13,396 nucleotides of DNA, taken from assembly GCA_038323655.1 (NCBI GenBank), contig JBBQHE010000118.1, forward strand, positions 1-13,396, read 5' to 3'. Positions 7,068 through 13,314 of this stretch are shown piece by piece. Origin of the DNA: Humitalea sp038323655 (GTDB taxonomy: Bacteria; Pseudomonadota; Alphaproteobacteria; Acetobacterales; Acetobacteraceae). The notes beneath the pieces are model-generated. The model worked only from the letters and a program-made list of their open reading frames with translations, had not been told where the DNA came from and searched no databases. The translations under genes were made by a program, and so were the position numbers. Within the stretch, counting starts at the first letter, position 1, and the number at the start of each line of letters is the position of its first letter.

Positions 7068-8407
7068 CCAGCCAGCGCCGCCAACTCACCCAGCGTCAGT
7101 GGCTTGGTCGGAAAGCGGGTGCGGAAAGGCTCGACCTCCGCCCCCGACACGCCTCGCGCGGCGGCGATGGCGCCCTGCACGGCGGGGCCACAGACGCGTC
7201 CCTGGCAGGCGCCCATCCCTGCGCGCGTAAACGCCTTCAACTGGTTGGCGCCGAGGCAGCCCAGCGCCACCGCCTCCCGCACCCGGCCCGCCGTCACTTC
7301 CTCACACCGGCACAGGATTGTGGCATCGGCGACCGCGCCCATCGGCCGCGGCGGAAACAGCGCATCCAGCAGCGGGCGCACCGCCAGGTGGCGGGCACGC
7401 GAAAGGCGGGCGGGCGTGGCCAGCGCGTCGCGCTGTTCCGCGCTCAGCCGGCCCATCTGCCGTGCGGCCTCCAGTGCGGCCAGCGTGCCGGACAAAGCCG
7501 CGGCCGTGGCGCCGCCGATGCCGCCGCTGTCGCCGGCAACCAGCACGCCCGGAATGCTGGTCTGGCCCCAGGCGTCGAGCACGGGCTTCCAGCAGGCCTG
7601 GCCCTGGTCCCAGAGATGGCGGCAGCCAATGATGGCGCGGGTGACCTGGGTATTCGGCACCACGCCGTCGTGCAGCAACAGCAGATCGGCAGCCTCGTGG
7701 CGCCCATCGAACATGACCGCGTCCAGCCGGCCTTCGCCTTCGGCCGCGACATCAGTCGCGGCGAAGACAGGCACGCCGGCGCGCTTCACCGCGGCCTTCC
7801 AGGCCAGCCCGCGGGCCAGGTAATCCATCCCGCGCAGCAGCCCCAACGGGTGGCGCAGCGCGCGCATTTCCGCGTCCGGTGGTGCCAGGTCGATGATCCC
7901 GGCGATCCGCCCGCCCTGGCGCAGCGCTTGCGCTGCGTAGAGCCACATCAGCGGCCCCTGCCCCGCGATCCAGACGCAACCTTCCGGCACCAGCCCCGCG
8001 GTTTTCAGCGCGATCTGTGCCGCACCCACGCTCATCACCCCCGGCAAGGTCCAGCCCGGGATCGGCAGGGGGCGCTCGGTCGCACCAGGGGCCAGGATCA
8101 GCCGGCCGGGGCTGGCCGATTGGGCGGCGCCGTTCTGGCTCCAGAAGACCCGCGGCCCGTCCTCCACCGCCCAGAGCACCGCGCCCTGGTGGGCCTCCGC
8201 GCCGCTGGCACGGAAAGCGGCCAGCAGATCTGCGCCGCGGCGGTCCTGCGCATCCTTCGGCGGCCGCCTGTCCAGTGCGCGAAACACCTGGCCGCCGGGC
8301 GCTGGGTTCTCGTCCAGCAACAGCACCGACAGGCCTTGGCCCCGTGCCGCGACGGCGGCGGCCATCCCGGCCGGGCCTGAACCCAGGATCAGAAGGTCGG
8401 GCGTCAC
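7064..8407 (-). CDS. NAD(P)/FAD-dependent oxidoreductase with C-terminal BFD-like [2Fe-2S] domain, alpha subunit (alpha1)
   Basis: Protein of 447 residues, paralogous to alpha2 over its whole length. The first Rossmann motif GSGPAG is at residues 9-14, then DENPAPGGQ (32-40). The second motif GQGPL is at 149-153, preceded by IPGWTLPGVMSVGAAQ, which matches the IPVPGWTLPGVTTMGGAQ region of alpha2. VLVAGDSGG (288-296) contacts FAD. The C-terminal Fe-S domain has cysteines 366, 368, 401 and 406 (CRC and CQGRVC). The start is a GTG at 8407, overlapping the gamma1 stop in a GTGA. It directly precedes the first beta strand (DLLILGSGPAG), so no other start is needed. By family knowledge (HcnB, OoxA) it is the cytoplasmic electron-transfer subunit. 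It should pair with gamma1 and with beta1 or beta0. Confidence 0.92.
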   Translation of the reverse strand: MTPDLLILGSGPAGMAAAVAARGQGLSVLLLDENPAPGGQVFRALDRRPPKDAQDRRGADLLAAFRASGAEAHQGAVLWAVEDGPRVFWSQNGAAQSASPGRLILAPGATERPLPIPGWTLPGVMSVGAAQIALKTAGLVPEGCVWIAGQGPLMWLYAAQALRQGGRIAGIIDLAPPDAEMRALRHPLGLLRGMDYLARGLAWKAAVKRAGVPVFAATDVAAEGEGRLDAVMFDGRHEAADLLLLHDGVVPNTQVTRAIIGCRHLWDQGQACWKPVLDAWGQTSIPGVLVAGDSGGIGGATAAALSGTLAALEAARQMGRLSAEQRDALATPARLSRARHLAVRPLLDALFPPRPMGAVADATILCRCEEVTAGRVREAVALGCLGANQLKAFTRAGMGACQGRVCGPAVQGAIAAARGVSGAEVEPFRTRFPTKPLTLGELAALAG

Positions 8408-8685
8408 AGGCCGCGCACCCCGTGCTGCGGGCCGGCGCGCAGCCCGGGCCGGACCATCACCATGCAGGCCTGCACGTTCGCCTCACCCTCCACCTGCACC
8501 AGGCAATCGAAGCAGGCCCCCATCAGGCACAGCGGCCCGCGTGCCGTGCCCGACACCGCGGTTTCGCGGAAATGCGTGACGCCCGCCGCCAGCAAGGCGA
8601 CGGCCAACGGTTCGCCGGCGCAGGCCGGCAGCGCCCGCCCGTCCCATTCGATCATGCAATCGGTGGGTTCAGTGCGCCGGAACAT
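8404..8685 (-). CDS. (2Fe-2S)-binding small subunit, HcnA/sarcosine-oxidase-alpha N-terminal type (gamma1)
   Basis: Protein of 93 residues with the Fer2_4 ferredoxin fold seen in HcnA and the N-terminal part of sarcosine oxidase alpha. Cluster ligands are C53, C58 and C61 in LCLMGACFDC and C74 in QACMV, the same spacing as gamma2 apart from one residue of position shift in the flanks. Two further cysteines (C10, C22) are not part of the motif. The ATG at 8685 lies inside the end of the beta0 gene, giving a 17-base overlap, and the stop overlaps the GTG of alpha1. It is probably the small subunit of the gamma1-alpha1-beta1 complex and also a candidate partner for beta0. Confidence 0.9.
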   Translation of the reverse strand: MFRRTEPTDCMIEWDGRALPACAGEPLAVALLAAGVTHFRETAVSGTARGPLCLMGACFDCLVQVEGEANVQACMVMVRPGLRAGPQHGVRGL

Positions 8686-9805
8686 GGCCGGTCATTCCCT
8701 CCAGGCGGCGCGGATGCAGCGCCGCCAGACTGTCTGGCAGCGCGCCAGCCAGAATGCCCTGCGCCAGCGGCCCGGCGTGCACCGCCGCCAGCGTCACCGC
8801 AGAATGGCAGACGGCAACGAAAGCGCCCGGATGGCTGTCGCTCTGCGCATAGGCGGGAAACCCATCGGGTGTCATGGGCCGCAGCGCGCCCCAGGTCCTG
8901 ATGATGCGCGCCCGCGCCAGGTCGGGCAGGACGCGGACAGCGCGGGCGGCCATGCCGGCCAAGTCCTCCGACCGCGTGAGGGGCGCATCGCTGCCGTCGT
9001 CTTCGCTGGTGACACCAATCTGGATGGTGCCGTCGGTGGTCTGGCGGATGGCGCTGGCTGGAAGCGGCAGCAGCGGCGCGAGGCGCTCGGTCACGATGTT
9101 CTGGCCGCGCACCGGGCGCACCGGAACGGCCAGCCCGACCTGAGCCGCGAGCGCCGGGGTGCCGAGGCCACCTGCGATCACGATCTTTCCGGCCCGCACC
9201 TGGCTGCCGTCGGAGCGGGTCACGACGAAGCCGCGATCGTCTCGCACGATCGATGTCACGGACGCGCCATTCAGCATGGCCGCCCCCGCGGCCAGCAGCC
9301 CGGCCTTGAAGCCACGCAGCAGGGTCAGCGGATCGGCATGCCCATCGGCGGGCTGGTAACTGGCACCAGTCACCTCGGGTCCCAGGGGGCAGTGAGGCAT
9401 CAGCGCCTGGAGTTGTGCGCGGTCCAGGACCTGCACGCCGTCCTGCCCCTGGTTGTGCAGGCGCTGCACCGTCTGCCGCCGCTCGGACAGTTCGGCCTCG
9501 CCCAGGCAGAAAACCAATCCGCCAACCGGGCGATAGCCGACGTCGCGGCCGGCCAGGCCGGAAACACGCTCGGCCAGCGCTGGCCAGGCGGCCAGGCTTC
9601 GACGGGTCCAGGCGGCATAGGGGGGCATGCCGTCGCCTTTGCCCTGGCTCCAGACCAGGCCAAAGTTGCCGCGGGCCGCTCGCAGCGCCACATCACCCTC
9701 ATCCAGCACCGCGACCCGCGCGCCTGCCGCCGCGCAGCCCCAGCCTATCGCTGATCCCAGCATGCCACCGCCGAGCACGGCGATATCGAAGGCGTCGTCT
9801 GTCAT
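8669..9805 (-). CDS. FAD-dependent oxidoreductase, opine-oxidase subunit B / D-hydroxyproline-dehydrogenase-beta-like (beta0)
   Basis: First gene of the long operon, 378 residues, DAO fold. GGGMLG (12-17) binds FAD. The segment RGNFGLVWSQGKG (45-57) is characteristic of the OoxB/NoxB-type opine oxidase B subunits and related D-hydroxyproline dehydrogenases. RPVRGQNIVTERL (230-242), then IRQTTDGTIQIG (253-264), and VCHSAVTLAAVHAG (332-345) in place of the SGHGF block of beta1 and beta2, support the same subgroup. It is therefore a different DAO branch from the other two in this operon. The ATG at 9805 is the first start that puts the FAD motif at the usual distance. I see no convincing ribosome-binding sequence before it. 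No signal peptide is present. It probably oxidises the C-N bond of an N-substituted or cyclic amino acid with gamma/alpha partners. The exact substrate is not determinable. Confidence 0.92.
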   Translation of the reverse strand: MTDDAFDIAVLGGGMLGSAIGWGCAAAGARVAVLDEGDVALRAARGNFGLVWSQGKGDGMPPYAAWTRRSLAAWPALAERVSGLAGRDVGYRPVGGLVFCLGEAELSERRQTVQRLHNQGQDGVQVLDRAQLQALMPHCPLGPEVTGASYQPADGHADPLTLLRGFKAGLLAAGAAMLNGASVTSIVRDDRGFVVTRSDGSQVRAGKIVIAGGLGTPALAAQVGLAVPVRPVRGQNIVTERLAPLLPLPASAIRQTTDGTIQIGVTSEDDGSDAPLTRSEDLAGMAARAVRVLPDLARARIIRTWGALRPMTPDGFPAYAQSDSHPGAFVAVCHSAVTLAAVHAGPLAQGILAGALPDSLAALHPRRLEGMTGHVPAH

Positions 9806-9866
9806 CGATGGACACGATGCGGCAGGGTGACCCAGGCTGCAATGCGCCCGCCGCCGGAGAACCGCC
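9806..9866. promoter_or_regulatory. Divergent intergenic region between the dehydrogenase operon and binding protein copy 1
   Basis: Only 61 bases separate the two divergent ATGs, so promoters for both directions must lie here or reach into the coding starts. A short perfect inverted repeat GGGT-G-ACCC (9825-9833) sits inside outer arms GCAG/CTGC (9822-9825 and 9837-9840). A CATCGATG palindrome (9803-9810) covers the beta0 start codon. I see no clear -35/-10 pair. The divergent layout suggests joint regulation, but no regulator gene is in the window. Confidence 0.4.
9856..9859 (+). promoter_or_regulatory. Ribosome-binding site GGAG for binding protein copy 1
   Basis: GGAG ends 7 bases before the ATG at 9867, a standard spacing. 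It supports that start, which also begins directly with a signal peptide. Confidence 0.6.
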
Positions 9867-11369
9867 ATGTTTCGCTTGCTGATGCTGATGTTGCTCGCCA
9901 GTGCGGCGCCGCTGGCCGCGCAAAGCCTACGCGTGGGCGTGACCGGCCAGGATGCCGGCAGCCTGGACCCGCATCGCGCGACCGCGACACAGGACAAGGG
10001 CACCGTCGGCTGGATGTATGACGGGCTGATGCGCTTCCCGCCCGGTTCGGCCGATCCGGCCAGGCTGGAACCCGATCTGGCCAGCGGCGTCGAACGTTCG
10101 GCCGATGGGCTGGTCTATACCTTCACCCTTCGCCCCGGGTTGGTGTTTCACGATGGCCAGCCGCTGACGGCTGAGGATGTCGCCTTCAGCCTGGCGCGCG
10201 CCGCGGACCCGCAGCGTTCGGCCTTCGCCGCCGACTGGCAGGCGGTGGCGGCTGTCGAGGTCCTGGGCCCGCTGCAACTGCGGGTGCGCTTCCGCACGCT
10301 GGTGCCCGGCGCGCTGGGGCTTTTCGCCAATTACCATGGCGGGATGGTCGTCTCCCGCCGGGCGGATGCCGGCGGGCAGCCGCCGGGGACCGGCCCCTTC
10401 CGGCTCGACCGCATCGGCGCCGGAGCCGGACGGCTCGTTGCCAACGACGCCACTTTCCGCGGCCGGCCGGCGCTGCGCACCATCGAACTGCGCTTCATCC
10501 CGTCGGACCAGACGCGCGAACTGGCGTTCATCGCCGGCGAGCTCGACCTGATCAGCGGCCGGCGGGAACAGCGCTGGGTGGAACGCATGCGCGCCGTGCC
10601 GAACACCACGGTCGATGTCTTCGGCCCGGGCGAGTTCCGCACGCTGCTGATCAACACGGCCTCGCCCCCGCTGACAGATCCGCGCGTGCGGCGCGCAGTG
10701 CAGCATGCGGTCGATCCCGTCGCCATCGCGCGTTTCGTCGGCACCGATGTGGCGACGGTCTGGCCGAGTCCGGTGCCGCCCGGCTACCTGGGGGCAACCG
10801 ACGACGTGCCGCGCTTCGCCCCCGACCCGGTGCGTGCGCGGGCACTGCTGGCTGAGGCCGGGCATCCGAACGGGATCACGCTGCGCTCGGTCGTGTCCTC
10901 CATCTCGGCGCAGCAGCCGATCATGGAAGTGATCCAGGCGCAGCTCCGCCGCGCCAATATCCGGCTGGAGATGTCGGTTGTCGAACACGCGACCTACCAC
11001 GCGCAGATCCGGCAGGATTTGTCGCAGCTGACCTTTTATGGCGCTGCGCGCTATCCGGTCGCCGACAGTTATCTCAGCCAGTTCTATCACAGCGCGAGCA
11101 GCCCGGGTCGGCCCACGATGAGCCTGAACTTCGCCCATTGCAGTGCAGCCGATACGGAGATCGAAGCAGCCCGCGGCGAGGCGGATCAAGCGGCACAAAT
11201 CGCGCTTTGGGCAGACGCACAGCGCAAGGTTCTTGAAGCGGGTTGCGGGATTCCGCTGTTCGATCTGCGGCAGGTCTGGGTACGACGGGCCAACCTGGAC
11301 TGGGGCTACCTGCTTGAAGGCGCGTTGAACCTAGCGCCGCCGATCACCGAGACGACGCGGCTGCGGTAG
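9867..11369 (+). CDS. ABC transporter substrate-binding protein, family 5 (SBP_bac_5), copy 1
   Basis: Periplasmic binding protein of 500 residues. Residues 1-18 form a signal peptide (MFRLLMLMLLASAAPLAA), and the mature protein probably starts QSLRVG. Family landmarks are AEDVAFSLARA, GTGPFRLDR, a VRRAVQHAVD helix, ARALLAEAGHPNGIT, EVIQAQLRRA and VEHATYHAQIRQ. It is clearly paralogous to copy 2 (61-1596). The 15-residue stretch ARALLAEAGHPNGIT differs from copy 2 in nothing I can see. The two cysteines in FAHCSA and AGCGIP are shared, and both proteins end ETTRLR. No permease follows it: the next gene is convergent and unrelated. It therefore most likely uses the importer encoded by the divergent operon, perhaps with a different ligand range from copy 2. 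Its last 26 bases overlap the convergent SGNH-like gene. Confidence 0.94.
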   Translation: MFRLLMLMLLASAAPLAAQSLRVGVTGQDAGSLDPHRATATQDKGTVGWMYDGLMRFPPGSADPARLEPDLASGVERSADGLVYTFTLRPGLVFHDGQPLTAEDVAFSLARAADPQRSAFAADWQAVAAVEVLGPLQLRVRFRTLVPGALGLFANYHGGMVVSRRADAGGQPPGTGPFRLDRIGAGAGRLVANDATFRGRPALRTIELRFIPSDQTRELAFIAGELDLISGRREQRWVERMRAVPNTTVDVFGPGEFRTLLINTASPPLTDPRVRRAVQHAVDPVAIARFVGTDVATVWPSPVPPGYLGATDDVPRFAPDPVRARALLAEAGHPNGITLRSVVSSISAQQPIMEVIQAQLRRANIRLEMSVVEHATYHAQIRQDLSQLTFYGAARYPVADSYLSQFYHSASSPGRPTMSLNFAHCSAADTEIEAARGEADQAAQIALWADAQRKVLEAGCGIPLFDLRQVWVRRANLDWGYLLEGALNLAPPITETTRLR

Positions 11370-12096
11370 CATCACGCGCGCCGTCCAGCAGAAAATTCGC
11401 GACGGCTTCGGCCAGGCATTCATTCAACCGATCGACAGCCTGCGCTCGCTGTGCACGCGGGGCGCGCTCGACATCGACAGTGCCGGCATCGGCCCAGGCC
11501 TGCATCAACTCATACCGCCGAAACAACGGCGCGCCATGCGCCGCCGAGGCCATGCGCAATGCGTCGCGATAGGGGTCGATGTCGGCATTGGCGCGCAGGA
11601 AGCGGCTGAATTGCAGATCGACCAGAACCGCATCCACCCCTGGCCGCGCCCGCAGTCGCGACAGGCCACGCGACAGCACGTCCGAAAGCTCGGACACCTC
11701 CAGCCCGCGCATCGCCTCGGTGGCGGCGGCCTGCCAGATCACGACGTTGGGCTGTTGCGCGCGGACCGCGTCGCGGATGAGTGCGAGTTGATCGCCACCG
11801 GTCAGCCCGCGCCCACCAAGCACGCTGACAGTCACGGTCTTTCCAGGCAGGCGCGCTGCCAGATCCGCCTCCAGCCGTACCGGCCATGCAGCGGCCGGGC
11901 TGCTGGTGCCCAGGCCGAGGACGGAGGCAGAGCCGACGGCCAGCACGCGCAATGTGCCGCTGGCGATGCCGGCGGCAACCCCGGGCAGGGGGCCGCTGTC
12001 GGTCATGTCGGCCGGCGTCGCGCACTCCTGGGTCGCCCAGGCGGGCACCCACGACAGCAACGACATAAAGAGTCCCAGCGCGGCCAGCCTCTGCAT
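11344..12096 (-). CDS. Secreted SGNH/GDSL-hydrolase-like protein with apparently degenerate active site
   Basis: Protein of 250 residues with a signal peptide (residues 1-21, ending PAWA). The body resembles SGNH hydrolases of the GSSST...SSPA type. LAVGSASVLGLGTSSPAAAWP (53-72) corresponds to block I, SVLGGRG (91-97) to block II and VIWQAAATEAM (119-129) to block III. RYELMQAW (194-201) matches the segment before the usual DxxH. The expected residues differ: the nucleophile Ser reads Ala57 in GSAS, the block III GTND reads AATE, and no DxxH is found near CLAEA (227-231). It is therefore probably not an active esterase. The ATG at 12096 is chosen; a TTG at 12102 would give MRMQRL and overlap the opgC stop (TTGA). 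It lies immediately after opgC, so a periplasmic partner role for that acyltransferase is plausible. The family call is moderate and the function unknown. Confidence 0.8.
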   Translation of the reverse strand: MQRLAALGLFMSLLSWVPAWATQECATPADMTDSGPLPGVAAGIASGTLRVLAVGSASVLGLGTSSPAAAWPVRLEADLAARLPGKTVTVSVLGGRGLTGGDQLALIRDAVRAQQPNVVIWQAAATEAMRGLEVSELSDVLSRGLSRLRARPGVDAVLVDLQFSRFLRANADIDPYRDALRMASAAHGAPLFRRYELMQAWADAGTVDVERAPRAQRAQAVDRLNECLAEAVANFLLDGARDATAAASSR

Positions 12097-12098
12097 CC

Positions 12099-13271
12099 TC
12101 AATGCGTATCCGTCACAGCCGTCGGCGGCAAGACAGGTTTTGCAGACTCGCCCATTTGCGACGCACGTTTTTCCGCACCGTACCAGCCGGTCAGCACGGC
12201 GACTGCAACCAAGGCGAGAAGCCCGGCGCCGTTAACCACAACCTGCATGAACAGTCCGTCGGATAGTTCCAGCGCCAAACGCCCGGCAAAGCTGAAAGCG
12301 ATGCCAGCGCAAAACACCGGCAGGGCCTGCTGGCCCATCAGCACCAGCGGCTTGGCCCAGCCGGCCCGCAGCCAGGTGGCCGAGGCAGGGACAAAGTGTG
12401 CAAAGAGATAGACCATGGCCAGCATGGAACCGAGCCGCATCGGATGCATCGCCGTCTTGTCGATGCTTGCCAGGAAGCCCACCACGGTTTCGGGCAAGGT
12501 CGCCTCCGCCCAGTCCCATCGCAGCGACAGCAGCGACGTGGCAATGAAGCCCGCCGCCAGCAAAAGCCCGCTGCCGAGGCCGATCCACCAGCGCCATGCT
12601 AAGGTCAGGGCCATGCCATTGGGCGGGCGATAGCCGATCGCGCAGCCGCAAAAGAACAGCATCTGCCAGGCCAGCGGGTTGAAGAACCAGCCGCCACCGC
12701 CCCAGGCCGGCAAAGTCACGTGCCATTGGCGGGCCACGACGTACAGCACCAGCGACAGCGCGAGCATCACCCAGGTATACCGCAGCAGCGGCAGCGCCAA
12801 AGCGAAGATCGCCAGCAGAACGATGTAGAGCGGCAGGATGTTCAGGAAGGACGGCTGATAACGGAGCAGCAGCGCCTCGAGCAGCGCCCGGTAGGCGTTG
12901 TCGGCGAAGGGATCCAGGTGCAGTTCGTCCAGATAGGCCATGCTGTCGAGCGAGGCGGCCGAATATCCGACCTGGGCGGTGAACACGACAAGCAGGAAGA
13001 TGTGCGCGACATAAAGGGTGAAGACGCGCCCCATGACCCGGCTGGCGGCGAAGAACCAGCCGCGCCGGTCCATCAGCAGCCCATAGGCGAGGCCGGCCGC
13101 ATAGCCGGCCAGCAGCACGAAGGCTTCGGTCGCATCTGAAAGCGACCAGTTCCGGGGCGTGACATAGCCCGCCCAGTTGCCTGGGATGTGGTTCACATAG
13201 ATCACCCAGAGCGCAAAGCCGCGACACAGATCGGCACGCAGGTCACGCCCTTGGCGAATAAGCCCGTCCAT
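12099..13271 (-). CDS. opgC: OpgC-family membrane acyltransferase (glucan succinyltransferase-like)
   Basis: Integral membrane protein of 390 residues with roughly ten hydrophobic segments, matching the OpgC_C family (PF10129). In Rhodobacter and enterobacteria OpgC adds succinyl groups to osmoregulated periplasmic glucans. Recognisable features are RDLRADLCRGFALW, then VNHIPGN (26-32) in the first membrane segment. TPRNWSLSDATEAFVLLAGY (38-57) is the strongest family signature, followed by LNILPLYIVLL (143-153), FFNPLAWQMLFF (196-207) and GQQALPVFC (313-321). The ATG at 13271 is chosen over a TTG at 13277 because GAGGGA (13285-13280) stands 8 bases before it. No glucan synthesis genes (opgG, opgH) are in the window, so the acceptor may be another periplasmic or cell-surface glycan. 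The stop lies 2 bases before the next ATG, so it forms an operon with the SGNH-like gene. Confidence 0.92.
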   Translation of the reverse strand: MDGLIRQGRDLRADLCRGFALWVIYVNHIPGNWAGYVTPRNWSLSDATEAFVLLAGYAAGLAYGLLMDRRGWFFAASRVMGRVFTLYVAHIFLLVVFTAQVGYSAASLDSMAYLDELHLDPFADNAYRALLEALLLRYQPSFLNILPLYIVLLAIFALALPLLRYTWVMLALSLVLYVVARQWHVTLPAWGGGGWFFNPLAWQMLFFCGCAIGYRPPNGMALTLAWRWWIGLGSGLLLAAGFIATSLLSLRWDWAEATLPETVVGFLASIDKTAMHPMRLGSMLAMVYLFAHFVPASATWLRAGWAKPLVLMGQQALPVFCAGIAFSFAGRLALELSDGLFMQVVVNGAGLLALVAVAVLTGWYGAEKRASQMGESAKPVLPPTAVTDTH

Positions 13272-13314
13272 GCTCAAGGTCCCTCAGTAAGTTCATATCC
13301 GACGAGACAGGGAC
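13272..13314. promoter_or_regulatory. Short divergent intergenic region before opgC
   Basis: Forty-three bases, the least GC-rich stretch in this part, between the opgC ATG and a plus-strand ATG at 13315. On the minus strand a TATGAA (around 13291-13296) could be a -10 element, but I find no -35 at a standard distance. The region must hold the opgC promoter, or that promoter lies inside the next gene. Confidence 0.25.
13280..13285 (-). promoter_or_regulatory. Ribosome-binding site GAGGGA for opgC
   Basis: On the minus strand GAGGGA lies 8 bases before the ATG at 13271. It overlaps the region just before the alternative TTG at 13277 too closely to serve that codon, so it decides the start. 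Confidence 0.5.

Noticed and set aside
9927..11198. Minus-strand open frame of over 400 codons inside binding protein copy 1
   Set aside because: It is a shadow of the sense gene, low-complexity in composition and without motifs. The plus strand has a signal peptide, a ribosome-binding site and a paralogue.
11380..11406. GCCGTC...GACGGC inverted repeat just after the stop of binding protein copy 1, considered as a terminator
   Set aside because: It has a six-base stem with a 15-base loop and no T-run after it, and it lies within the SGNH-like coding sequence. Not enough for a terminator call.
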